Source: Paramecium sonneborni
Lineage: Eukaryota > Ciliophora > Oligohymenophorea > Peniculida > Parameciidae
DNA length: 64,000 bases
Assembly (NCBI GenBank): GCA_905182985.1
Contig: CAJJDN010000004.1
Location: 809,358 to 873,357 of the forward strand
Reading direction: 5' to 3'
Every line of letters begins with the position of its first letter. The first letter of the stretch is position 1. Below, in pieces: positions 31,860 through 43,189 of this stretch. The notes beneath the pieces are model-generated. The model searched no databases. It was not told the DNA's origin and saw nothing but the letters and a program-made list of their open reading frames with translations. A program made the translations under genes and the position numbers.

Positions 31860-32123
31860 AATAATATAAACTTTATCAAAATATTAAAATTATTGTATTA
31901 ATTTCATTATGCAGTTTATTTTATCAATTACTTCTGACTTTAAGATTTTCAAAGCAATTAATTTCCCATTTGTGATCATCTTATCTAGTGATTTGGTTAT
32001 ATGTGTTATTTCTTAATTCAAATTACATAAAAAAAAATTTAGCTTAGAATAATAATGATAAAAACCGTCCAAAAAATCTAATTTTGTTTTATATCTTTCA
32101 ATAAAAGCTTCAAAAAAATTCAT
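31860..32123 (-). CDS. small unknown protein, 3' end unresolved
   Basis: A good coding frame opens at ATG 32123 (MNFFEAFIERYKTKLDFLDG) and stays protein-like for about 85 codons (SLDKMITNGKLIALKILK, SEVIDKINCIMKLIQQ) to near 31860. It then runs toward the convergent VPS13 3' end without a clear stop. A 23-nt intron near 31845-31867 is possible, but its product does not convince. No domain recognised. Confidence 0.45.
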
Positions 32124-32452
32124 TTTAATTTAATTAATTTTTTTCATCCAAAATTTTTAAATATGATTTTTTTCTACATATTATAATTAATTTATCAAGT
32201 ATGTATTTATCTATTATTAAATTATAAAATAAATTGTGAAATGTTTTTTATTATATTTATATAACTAATTTTTCTATGTTTTTAAAGCAAGGTAAAAAAT
32301 TTTAAATGCTTACATTATAATTAAAAAATGTTTTATTATTTAATTGGTTTAATACATGATTATAAAATTTTAAAAAAATGTAAATTTTTTAATTTGAATT
32401 TAAATATCATTGCAAGAATTTTAAAATAATGTAAAATGCCATATTTTCATTA

Positions 32453-32502
32453 TTTGTGATTAACTATATAATATTAATAATTCACTGCGTAGATTTTATT
32501 TT
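32453..32502 (-). pseudogene. C-terminal fragment of a gene cut by the assembly gap
   Basis: Reading leftward from the gap the sequence codes NKIYAVNYQYYI then VNHKQ and TGA (32453-32455). The first 36 bases next to the gap equal 34752-34787, which lies in a coding-like stretch with the same residues. So this is the 3' end of a copy of that sequence, with the body lost in the gap. Confidence 0.5.
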
Positions 32503-33344
32503 NNNNNNNNNNNNNNNNNNNNNNNNNNNNNNNNNNNNNNNNNNNNNNNNNNNNNNNNNNNNNNNNNNNNNNNNNNNNNNNNNNNNNNNNNNNNNNNNNN
32601 NNNNNNNNNNNNNNNNNNNNNNNNNNNNNNNNNNNNNNNNNNNNNNNNNNNNNNNNNNNNNNNNNNNNNNNNNNNNNNNNNNNNNNNNNNNNNNNNNNNN
32701 NNNNNNNNNNNNNNNNNNNNNNNNNNNNNNNNNNNNNNNNNNNNNNNNNNNNNNNNNNNNNNNNNNNNNNNNNNNNNNNNNNNNNNNNNNNNNNNNNNNN
32801 NNNNNNNNNNNNNNNNNNNNNNNNNNNNNNNNNNNNNNNNNNNNNNNNNNNNNNNNNNNNNNNNNNNNNNNNNNNNNNNNNNNNNNNNNNNNNNNNNNNN
32901 NNNNNNNNNNNNNNNNNNNNNNNNNNNNNNNNNNNNNNNNNNNNNNNNNNNNNNNNNNNNNNNNNNNNNNNNNNNNNNNNNNNNNNNNNNNNNNNNNNNN
33001 NNNNNNNNNNNNNNNNNNNNNNNNNNNNNNNNNNNNNNNNNNNNNNNNNNNNNNNNNNNNNNNNNNNNNNNNNNNNNNNNNNNNNNNNNNNNNNNNNNNN
33101 NNNNNNNNNNNNNNNNNNNNNNNNNNNNNNNNNNNNNNNNNNNNNNNNNNNNNNNNNNNNNNNNNNNNNNNNNNNNNNNNNNNNNNNNNNNNNNNNNNNN
33201 NNNNNNNNNNNNNNNNNNNNNNNNNNNNNNNNNNNNNNNNNNNNNNNNNNNNNNNNNNNNNNNNNNNNNNNNNNNNNNNNNNNNNNNNNNNNNNNNNNNN
33301 NNNNNNNNNNNNNNNNNNNNNNNNNNNNNNNNNNNNNNNNNNNN
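32503..33344. other. assembly gap (842 N)
   Basis: Run of 842 N. Its left edge is repeated near 34.75 kb, so the gap probably arose from a local repeat. Confidence 0.99.
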
Positions 33345-33711
33345 TTTATCTATAAATACAAAATTTTTTAAAATAATGTAAAATTATTCAATTTTATTTG
33401 ATTTTAAAAAAAATTAGAAATTTACATAAAGATTTCAATTTTTTATATATAACTGTTTTCAGAAGCAAAATTTAATTAGATATAATTAAATATATATATA
33501 ATAATGTATTTCAAAAATATTTAGTCAATAAAATACAACAATTTTATTGTCTTAACAAAAAATATATACTAGTAAAAAAAGAAATTTTCTTTTATTCATT
33601 TCTTTTAATTTTTGTTTTGTTTGACATTTATATCCTAAATGTTGAGATCTAGACTTTTATTTTAATATCTATTTTTTTAATATTGTTATGTTGTTTTTAC
33701 ATTTTCGTGTT
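33345..33711. other. AT-rich stretch after the gap
   Basis: Very AT-rich, with A- and T-runs and no convincing frame on either strand. Confidence 0.5.
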
Positions 33712-34185
33712 TCACAAATAACTAAATAAGTTTTTCATCTATCCAGATTTATACATTTCTTACAATTTTTGTATCTCAAATAATGATTAAAACTATTCTA
33801 AAAATTATTTAAATTCAATAGAAATTTCTTTTTTTTATGATAATATTAAGCCTAAAGCGTAGTGTAGTTATTTATGAAATGATTGAGAAGAAATTCCAGA
33901 TTTATTTATACCTATATTTAAAGTTTAGCCTATTGGTATTTGTACACTTCTAAAAATCTTTTTATCTGGTTAATAGCAAATTTGCTAAGAATAAATTTCT
34001 TTCAGCTAATTTACAAAGTCGTTATTATTTAATTGGAGTATAAAAACAAAAATTGCACCTTCTATTATCATCTGAAATGTTATTTATGCTAACTCGGATA
34101 TTCTAGCAGCAAATTCATAAATTATGTAAGCTCTGTATCCCATAATTCCCTTATGATGTTTAATAAATCAGACAGGAAACTACAT
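33712..34185 (-). CDS. unknown 149-aa protein
   Basis: Two exons with a 24-nt intron at 34150-34173 (GTC start, AAG end) that removes an in-frame TGA. The start is MQFPGIMGYRAYIIYEFAARISELAQ; a mid segment GAIFVFILQLNNNDF is partly hydrophobic, and the end is charged (KKEISIEFKQFLEQF). Codon content and lack of low complexity make it a real-looking gene. Family not recognised. It is isolated between the gap and the tandem array. Confidence 0.6.
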
Positions 34186-34239
34186 AATAAAACAATTTAA
34201 TATTTTTTATGATTTTTAATACCTAAAACTGAATCTTTA

Positions 34240-34750
34240 CTTAATTTTATAATAAATCAAGAAATCAAAATCAAAAAAATTTGAATAATTTTACATTATT
34301 TTTAAACAATTTAATTTTTTATGTTGTTATATATTTAAATTGAATTCTTTACTTGTTTTTATAATTATTTTAGAAATCAAATAAAATTGTATAATTATGC
34401 ATTAATTTTTAAACAATTTAATTTTTTATGTTGTTATATATAACAGAAATGATATTTTTATATTATTTTATAATTATTTTAGAAATCAAATAAAATTGTA
34501 TATTTTTCATTAATTTTTAATAATTTAATTTATTTAATTATTAGATATTTAAATTGAAAATCTTAACTTAGTTTTATAATTATTTTAGAAATCACATAAA
34601 ATTGTATCATTTTGCATTATTTTGTAACAATTTAATTTTTTATGTTCTTATATAACAAAAATGAAATTTTTATATTATTTTATAATTATTTTATAAATCA
34701 CATAAAATTGTATCATTTTGCATTAATTTTTAATAATTTAATTTATATAA
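34240..34750. repeat. tandem array of ~107-bp repeats
   Basis: Units begin near 34299, 34406, 34514, 34619 and 34726 (spacing 105-108) with a diverged partial unit before. Every unit shares the core TATAATTATTTTA-GAAATCA followed by AAAATTGTAT and TTTTTAA-CAATTTAATTT. Alternate units share their variable part: units 1 and 3 have ATATTTAAATTGAA, units 2 and 4 have AACA-AAATGA. So the array is built of ~214-bp dimers. Confidence 0.85.
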
Positions 34751-35020
34751 ATATAATATTAATAATTCACTGCGTAGATTTTATTTTTAAATGTTGTTTA
34801 TTTAATCAGTACCTTTTTAGTCTCAAGAATTATCACATTCTATTTATCACTTTCTTCAATTTAGATATGCAGTTTTCTTCCAATTTTTAATTCATATTAA
34901 TATTCTAGCTTATAAATAATTCTCACTTTCTCTCTCCTTTAATTATTTTTTAAAGTAATTAAAAGAAATTTTATCTTACATCAATTGTAATTTTTCGAAA
35001 ATATTATCATATTCATTTGT
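34740..35020 (-). pseudogene. coding-like stretch of an unresolved gene
   Basis: On the - strand two overlapping frames read like protein: upstream one with NIFEKLQLMQDKISF and KKQLKERESENYL; downstream one with KLEYQYELKIGRKLHIQ, EESDKQNVIILETKKVL and TFKNKIYAVNYQYY. I cannot join them with a normal-length intron. The downstream end runs into the tandem array without a stop. The left edge of the gap carries a copy of the last part with a proper TGA. It may be a gene disrupted by repeat insertion or by misassembly. Confidence 0.4.
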
Positions 35021-35097
35021 AATTGTTAATTTTTTTGTTTAGATTAATAAAAGGTACAATTAATTATAAATTTAAATATAGGTAAATAATTTGAAAA

Positions 35098-35379
35098 ATG
35101 TAAGTATTGAGTTCAGAAATGATATTGCTAATTTAATATAAAGAACTTAGAAAATTTGATATAAGATTGAATTAGAGTTAAATTAAGATTACTGAAATAA
35201 ACTTTATTGAGTGCTGTAAGATATAATAACTTTAGTTAATTGAGGAAAAAAACCAATACTTAATGTCTGATAAATTGGTCTAAAAATGGTGTGTGCTGCT
35301 TTTTAAAAATTATTATTATTTTCAAGTCTCAATTTTGATGTTTTAATTGTTCATAAAAAATTTCTATTCTTTAATATGA
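35098..35379 (+). CDS. weak small ORF
   Basis: 93 codons, ATG to TGA, no intron: MQVLSSEMILLIQYKEL, then IEEKNQYLMSDKLVQKW and a hydrophobic C-terminus. It may be a genuine small ciliate gene, but nothing identifies it. Confidence 0.35.
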
Positions 35380-35876
35380 ATTCATATCCGTTATAATTAC
35401 TAAATTAAGAATAATTCATCTTTTTATAATAAGTTATAAAAAATTAGTAATTTGCATTAAAAACATAAATTTTATTAATTAAAAATATCTATATATAAGT
35501 AAATAAAATATTTGTTGGTTCATAGAATTAGGAAAATGATAAATAATGAAAAAAGGACAATTTAAATATTTAAATAATTTGATTTTTTCTAAAAGATAAT
35601 AATATTTTCTTGAAGATTAAACGAATATATTATTACATAATTTTTTTTAAATATATATTAAATGCTATAAGTTTGAAGAAATGTATATCAAATTGTAAGA
35701 AAATAGTCTAAAAAATTTGAGAATTACCTAAAAAAGAGGATTGTTTGAAATATATCAGAGATTATGCGCTAAGAAGTTAAATTATCATTTAAAATACTCT
35801 CTAATAATAAATATATAATAGGAAATAAATTATTAGTGAAATATAGGAAATAATATTTTAATTTATATAAAATAAT
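35380..35876. other. intergenic
   Basis: AT-rich sequence before the GTPase gene; should contain its promoter. No gene or repeat seen. Confidence 0.5.
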
Positions 35877-36498
35877 ATGGGATGTGTTAATTCTCGAAGT
35901 GTTGAGATTTATCAACGGAAATTTAAATTAGTTATTGTAGGATTGGAAGGTAGTGGAAAGACAGCAATATTTGAATACATAAGATAAGGAAAATTTGTGC
36001 AGACAAAACCAACAGTTGGTTAGGAATTATAATATAAATAGGTGTGAATGTGGATTTTAGCAATCCTGAATTCATGATATTTGATGTTGGAGGAAAAGTG
36101 CCAAGTTTATGGAGCAACTATTATGAAAACACTGATGGTCTAATATTTATAATTGATTCTTCTAATAAAGAATAGTTATATTAAGTGAAAGAACAATTTG
36201 TAAAGTTAAATAAAGATTTAGAATACTTGAATGTATATAAAAATGATTGAAATAGGTAGTAATTCTGATAATGTTTACAAAACAAGACAAACTACATCTT
36301 GATAATTAAGTCTTGATCTAAGAATGTGGAGTTTTTGGATATTTAGAATAAGATACTGTATTTTAAATGTGCAGTGCAAAAACTGGTGAAGGTGTTTAAG
36401 AAGGAATATAAAAATTAATAAACTTAATTAAAAAGCAATAAAAACCAAATATTCCATTCGACCATTTAAAATAACATAAAAAAAAGATAGCAGTATGA
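35877..36498 (+). CDS. ARF/ARL-family small GTPase
   Basis: 191 aa with introns 36019-36041 and 36233-36255 (23 nt each). The N-terminus MGCVNSRS fits N-myristoylation of Gly2 plus possible palmitoylation of Cys3. G1 is GLEGSGKT (usual GLDxAGKT); G2 is KPTVGVNV. G3 is FDVGGK instead of WDxGGQ, so the catalytic Gln is Lys (36095-36097). G4 is FTKQD (NKxD with Asn changed to Thr). G5 is CSAKTGEG. ARF-like proteins regulate vesicle coats or ciliary trafficking. Loss of the Gln predicts slow or GAP-independent hydrolysis. Its stop is 9 bp from the stop of the convergent myosin gene. Confidence 0.9.
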
Positions 36499-36506
36499 TA
36501 GTTAAT

Positions 36507-39500
36507 TCAAAAATATAAATCCAAATCTATTTTACGCAGTTTTTCATATGGTAAAGATTAAATTTATTGTAACTGTTATTTCTTTTACATTATTTTCTAA
36601 TTATTACTTTAGTTTCCATTTGAAACAGTTTTATTACTTTTCATTTGATGTTTTTCACACATATAATTACTCAAACTTTCTACATAGGGTGGGTCGATTG
36701 TCCAGATTCCACTCTATACCCAATTAGTTGTTAATTATTTAATTACTTAAAACCCTTTTCCTAAATTATTATCAAATAATCCACGCAAACATGCATAAGT
36801 ACAATATATAATAGAAATGTTATTTGAATAAGAACTAAGTACTCGAACAATTTAATACTCTTTCCGATTCAAATAATTACATTTTTAAATGAAAGGTTTG
36901 AAATGACATTACATAATAATAGTACCATTTGTACCACACCAATATAATTATTTATTGAGTACACAAGAACATTTCATTGCTGCCATCACTTAATCTCCAT
37001 AAATTTATAATTATTTAGGTTTATTTACATTCTAAAAATCTCCTGTACCCAATTAACCAAACTAATTACATCCCCAAACAAATACTTTTTTTAAAGAACT
37101 TAAAGCAATTACATGTTTAAATCCACATTCTATCTCAATAATTTTTTCATTTAATGGCAATCTTTCAATTTAATCTCTTGCTTTATTATCTCCTAAACCC
37201 AATTAACCTTTTTCATTTTAACCATAACTATATAATGCTCCATTTTCACTTAACAAAATTGTAAATACACTTCCACAAGATAATGAACTTATTTTCACAG
37301 GCATTTAAATATATTTTAATTAATCATAAACTTTACCTTCTGATATATACATAATTCTATTTCTATAAGCTTTAATAAATTCAACATTTTCATTTAATAA
37401 CTTTGGATGTTAAATATATTTATGATGAACACTTCCCCAAACAAATAGTTTTTTATCATTTTATTATAATAAACAATGATTTTATCCCATAGATATACTT
37501 TTTATCTTTCCCATAAAATTCAATTAAGTTGGAGTATGTTTTTCACCATCCTATGTAAAACCCAATTAACTCATATCATTTAAACCCCAACCATATAATT
37601 TATTAGAACATGCACCTATTGTTGTATTTTCTCCTATCTAAATAAATTATAAAGGATTTTCTTTTTCAAAACTTTATATAAATAAATCTTTATAGCTGGA
37701 TGCAAATGATCCATTGTAACTATCAGAAGTATCTGAAATTATTTCTAAATCAATTATAAAAGCAAATAAATATATTTTAGGAGATATTAATGATTCCATA
37801 CCTAAAATTAGTGCTGAATCATAATCTGTTTTTTAACCCATTTTCAATCCAAATAAATCAGTCTCTTCTAATAATTTTTACTATTGCAACTATTGTTCTA
37901 ATGGCTAAATATATTAATCATATTATTATTTTAATTCTCTTCTCCTAGGTAATATCATTCTAAATCTTCTTTATATTATTACAGCTGCCTATCTCATTCT
38001 CTAAAATACGCAACTTAAATGCTTCATTCTAAAATATCCTTATATTAAATAGGCTGCTTCATGCATTTTGCTTAATCTTAATCTTACAATATATCCTCTA
38101 GACCATCTTTATATTGTTTTTATTCTCTTTTCCATCCTTATTTTTCTACCAACTTCTTTTATTTATTCTATTTCCTTGTTATGTGCTTTTCTAGTATAAT
38201 AACCTCTATAATATTTTTAGATTATTATCGCAGCCTTACTTCTTATTTATACCCAAGATTTCTCAATTACAAGATTTAATATTCGTCTAATGCTTAAATA
38301 TTACATTATCCTTTTTTAAATTCTACTAATTCGAAAATTCTTTTATATTTTCTTAATACAATCTATTTTTTTCTGAAATCTTCCTTATATTACTTTATTT
38401 AAAATTGCATTTTTTAAATAATCAATTTACTTTCTAAATAATTTTTATTTCTTTCTCGCTAAATACATAAAAAAGAATTTTTAAATAAGAGTAGCTGCTT
38501 TCATTTTTTTTCTAAATTATATTTTCCTTAATTTTCTCTTTATTTATTTGGCAACCCTTTTTATCATTCTCATAAATTTCTTAAATCTATCTCTTAATTA
38601 ACATCTTCGAAATGCAGATTAAATAAATCTGGCCTTGTCATTTTTATCTTTCATCAATAAAGTATAAATTTTATCAATTTATGTCATTCCTATTTCTTAT
38701 ATGAAAATTTATGTATTTCCAAATAAATATAATTCCTTAGAAACTTGGTTAAATTATTCTTAAAACATTTTAAAATCTAATGTTTTGTAATCTTTATTTA
38801 AGGGATCCGAGAATCCACCTTCTTAAATAAATCTATATTTTAAATAAAATCTCCAAAAATCCACTCTAATAGGAAATGATTCTTTTCTTACTTTTAAGGA
38901 ATCTAAAATACCCAAATATCTAATTTATTTCATGGCATATTTAAAATCTAATTTATTAGGTATCAATTCATCATTAGGTTTAATACATCTAATAAAATGA
39001 ACTCCACAAGATTATAATTCTGTCATCAAACTCTTCATTTCATTTTTGATCTTAACAACAATAGATTTTGGTTTAGGTTATAATTAAACCATCTAACTAT
39101 TACATTTAGATTCTAATAATAATTAAGGAATCTCATCTTAGTTTTTTTCAACAAAGTCTTAACATGTATATTCTACATCTTTAGCAGTATGCTTAATGGT
39201 AAAGTTAGGTTTTTAAGAATTAGGAAATTTAAGTTCTTTTCTGAAAGATTGTAATAATTATTAATCAGTTTAATTTAATCTACAAGCTTAATCAATAAGA
39301 TTAAAGAAACAAACTGGAGGTTTATCAAACATATCAATTAATTAAGTATTGTCTTCAAATTTAATACTATCAACATATTTTTCAAGACCTTCTTTTATAA
39401 ATATTTTTTTTTCTTCTTTAAAAACATATTCAATATATAATTAATGAAGTCTTTCATTTGAATAATTAATCATCATTTATTCAAATCCATTAAAATTATC

Positions 39501-40700
39501 AAAAACTTCAAAACCATAAATATCTAATAATCCTATATATGTTGTTTTATCTTATTTAGTAATTAAAGTTTCATTAAGTTTTTCAATGATCCAACTAAAT
39601 AATCTTTCATATATTTCTTTAGCCCAAGAATCTCTAATTCTTAAACAATCAAATAGTTTAATTGGTGATAAAATCTTTTCTTTTCCATAAATAGCTTATT
39701 TAAAAGTTAAAGCTTTAATAATATCTTAGTAATCATAATCTAACAATTAACAAATTTATTTTAAAAGATCTTAATTTTTAACAGTACAAGGAGAAGTATT
39801 TCCATAATTAGTATCATCAAATTATAATTCTCCAATTAATAAAACAGAATAAACAATTTAAAAGATATTATCAGCATCAATATTAACAGTAGAAAAGGCT
39901 TACATTAATTCATCATAAAACTTTTAACTAAAATAATTATCTGTACCTAAATAATTGAAATTTTATCTTTAATATTTAGGATTTCCGAATAATAAATAAA
40001 AAATATGAAAATTTCTATCTGTTTTAGAGTGAGAAACAACTCTACTTTTTTCTAAAAGATAATTAACAATATCTCCACCAATAATTTATTATTTTTAGTT
40101 AACAAAGAGTCTTGTATATTTACCAAATCTACTTGAATTTTTATTTCTAATAGTTTTAGCATTACCAAATGCTTCTAGTATAGGATTACATCCCATAATC
40201 TTATCAGATAATTCAGTTTCTTCAGAATTAACACTTGTTAATAGATTAAGACAATATCTTGCATTTTCAGTTTTACCTGCTCCACTTTCTCCAGATATAA
40301 CAATAGCTTAAGTTTTTTCAGTTAATTTAGTAAATGCATATGCAGCTATAGCATATGTGTGTGGTTAAATAGATTTATAGTTATGACGTTTTCTAATAAT
40401 TTTATCTACATATTCATGTTGATTAACATTAAGACTTTTGAATGGATTGATAACAATTAAAGTAGGTCCAACATATGTAAATATTTAATCTTTTTAATAT
40501 CTCTCACTTAAGTTATATAAAAGTTATGGATCATTAATTATTGCGAGATTGACCATGTCTGCTTAAACATCTTCACATCTTTCCCATACTTATCCATTCA
40601 ATTTACGACCATTTTCTTCACTTATATAATCGTTTGTATCTGTAATTATACCTTTTATAAAATTATCACTCTCTAAAACCCAAACTTTATTACTAAACAT
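36507..40700 (-). CDS. unconventional myosin with IQ neck and RCC1-repeat tail
   Basis: 1397 aa in one frame. The motor head spans residues ~50-720: P-loop [10 protein letters not shown] (40267-40293), switch [11 protein letters not shown], switch [20 protein letters not shown], actin-binding [10 protein letters not shown] and converter [19 protein letters not shown] neck with several basic IQ-like motifs follows (about 38650-37950; [32 protein letters not shown]). The tail is an RCC1-type propeller: [19 protein letters not shown] and VWGCNQFGQLGTGDF, with further repeats between 37880 and 36900, then a C-terminal extension. Motor and propeller are in frame: 3615 bases, an exact multiple of three, separate the ATG from the GQLG repeat. 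A 33-nt in-frame intron near 36755 is possible. Function is likely actin-based transport with the propeller as cargo or GTPase-binding module; that is inference. Confidence 0.92.
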
Positions 40701-40732
40701 TCTAGAATATTAATGATGTGTTAATTATTTTA
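40701..40732. promoter_or_regulatory. 32-bp bidirectional intergenic region
   Basis: Only 32 bp lie between the start codons of the divergent myosin and PDI genes. Both promoters must overlap here or extend into the opposite gene. No motif is recognisable. Confidence 0.6.
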
Positions 40733-42087
40733 ATGAACAAAGTTATTTGTCTTCTTTCACTATTGTTGGCTACTTCTTATGCTCTTTATGATTCACGTTC
40801 AAAAGTATAGCTACTTACTCCTTAAACTTTCAAAGAGAAAGTGTTAAATTCTAAATCTCTTTGGATAGTTGAATTCTTTGCACCATGGTGTGGTCATTGT
40901 AAAGCACTTGCACCTGAATATGAAAAAGCAGCCAAAACATTAGAAGGAATTGTCAATATTGCTGCTGTAGATGCTGATGCTCATAAAGACCTTGGAGGAT
41001 AATATGGTATTTAAGGATTCCCTACTATCAAATTTTTTGGAGATAATAAAAGTTCTCCTTAAGATTACCAAGGTGAAAGATCAGCCTAAGGTATAATCAA
41101 TTTTGCATTAGAATAAGTCAAATCAGTAATTTAATTTTCTATTTATTTTTAGACTGTTAATGGTAGATAAAAAGGTGGATCATCTAATAAAAATTAATAA
41201 AAATAATCTTCAGGTTCTGGATCTAATTCTGGATCAGGATCAGCTGATGATGTAATTGTACTTACAGATTCAACATTTGATGAAAATGTTTTAAAATCAA
41301 AAGATTCTTGGTTTATAGAATTTTATGCTCCTTGGTGTGGACATTGTAAAAAACTTGAACCAGAATGGAATAAAGTAGGATCAGAACTTAAAGGAAAAGT
41401 TAAAGTTGCTAAAATAGATGCAACTGCTAATACATAATTAGCTACTCGTTTTGGAGTTTCAGGATATCCTACATTAAAATTCTTCCCTGCTGGTTTTTCT
41501 AATGATTCAGAAGCACTTCCTTATGATGGTGCTAGAGATTCTTCTGCTATGATAGAATTTGCTTTAGAATAATCTAATAAATCAAAAAAAGTAGAAGTTT
41601 TAGAATTATTATCAAAAGATATCTTAAAAGAATCTTGTATTGATTATAATGGTATTTTCATTATATATTTTAGGTGTATGTATTATTGCTTTTCTACCTC
41701 ATATTTATGATAGTAATAAATAAGAAAGAAATCAATATATTAATTAATTATTAGAAGTTGCTAAATCACTTAAAAATAAACCTGTTAATTTCTTATGGAC
41801 TCAAGGTGGTGATAATTATGAATTTGAAGAAGCATTCTAATGTGCTGCTGCTCATCCTTCTGTTATGGCTTTAAGTGGTAGAAAATCTGTTTATGCTAAA
41901 CTTAAAGGAGCCTTTAGCAAATAAAATATTGAATAGTAATTTTAAATATATTTAAAATTTTAGATTTGTGAATAATGTATTAAATGGAAGAGAACACTTT
42001 AATCAATATTCTCAACTCCCTAATTTTAAAAAAGTTGAAAAATGGGATGGATAGGATCATAAACCAGTTTATAATGATGAATTTTGA
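40733..42087 (+). CDS. protein disulfide isomerase, PDIA6/P5 type
   Basis: 425 aa, introns 41126-41152, 41652-41673 and 41936-41963. An N-terminal signal peptide ([16 protein letters not shown]) sends it to the ER lumen. There are two thioredoxin domains, each with active site APWCGHCK (about 40890 and 41325), separated by a Gly/Ser-rich linker. Then a redox-inactive thioredoxin-like C-domain with [12 protein letters not shown] and [16 protein letters not shown]. This layout is that of PDIA6/P5, which catalyses disulfide formation and isomerisation in secretory proteins. The C-terminus reads [14 protein letters not shown] and so lacks a canonical KDEL-type retrieval signal. Confidence 0.95.
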
Positions 42088-42218
42088 ATAGTATGTAATT
42101 GAATAATTTATGTTATATAAATATATAAAGTCTATTTCTATTATTAAATATTAATATTATACAACTATTACTACTATTAATTATTAAAGAAATAAAATAA
42201 TTAATTATATTATTTCTG

Positions 42219-42817
42219 ATGCAAGAAGAAGAAGAATAATATTCATGTCTCGAAGAATTCTTTATTGACAGTTGCAGATTTGGGTAAGTAGCTTATTCAT
42301 TTTTAGAGATTATGAAGATGCAATCGGCTGCTTTGAAGATAATGTGGATTTATTTTGGATTGACATGAATTAAAATAATTGCATTCGTAATTTTTATTTA
42401 AATAAATTTAGATATGGTTTCAGCAAATGGTCATTAATCTATTCTTGAATAAATAATCTAGTATTCCCAAAAAAAAAATATTGATCTAAATAAATTAATT
42501 AATCATCAAAATTAATATGGATGTACTCCTCTACGTAATTATATATCAAATTATTCAGATTGGGCTGTATTAAATAATTAATTGGCCATTATTACTATAT
42601 TATTATAGAATGGAGCAGATATTACAATTAAAAATTTAAATGGTTTAACATGTATAGATGAAGCTGTTTCACTTGATAAAAAAGATGTTATAGTAAATCT
42701 TTTTTTTATTCTTAGGAATTATTATCAAAAAATATATCTTTAACTGAAGATTAATAGTAAACTTTTAATGAAGCACCTGATATTATTGAAAAAGAAGAAG
42801 AAGATTAAGTTGAATGA
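42219..42817 (+). CDS. small ankyrin-repeat protein
   Basis: 175 aa with introns 42284-42306, 42387-42411 and 42693-42715. Ankyrin consensus pieces are visible: NGHQSILEQII, NQYGCTPLRNYI, LLQNGADITIKNLNG. N- and C-termini are acidic (MQEEEEQ; EKEEEDQVE). Overall it resembles compact YAR1-like ankyrin proteins that act as binding adaptors, but the partner cannot be deduced. Confidence 0.85.
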
Positions 42818-43189
42818 TTTGTTTATATTTTTATCTAAAAACAATTTAATTATCCTTTTATTTTACTAATATCTAATTCTTATTTTATTAAAAATTGCAA
42901 ATATAAATCTGAATTAAGAATTAGTTAAACATATTTCTATGTTCTTAATGATCATTTTCTAGAAAATAATTTAATTATTTGTTAATAATACTCTGTTAAT
43001 AACAATAAATTTATTAATTTTTAGGATTTGAATATGTGATATATTATAATAATCCTAAATAAATAATATATCTTATTATTTTCCTTTAAGTTTTGGATAT
43101 TAATAGTTAATAATGTTTTTATATGACATTATAAATTAATGAATTAATAGGAATAATTTTTAATTATAAAATAATCGAAATAATTAAGA
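42818..43189. other. intergenic
   Basis: AT-rich spacer between two + strand genes; promoter of the WD40 gene expected near its right end. Nothing else seen. Confidence 0.5.

Noticed and set aside
32456..33355. Long open frame across the N run
   Set aside because: It is only an artefact of translating N.
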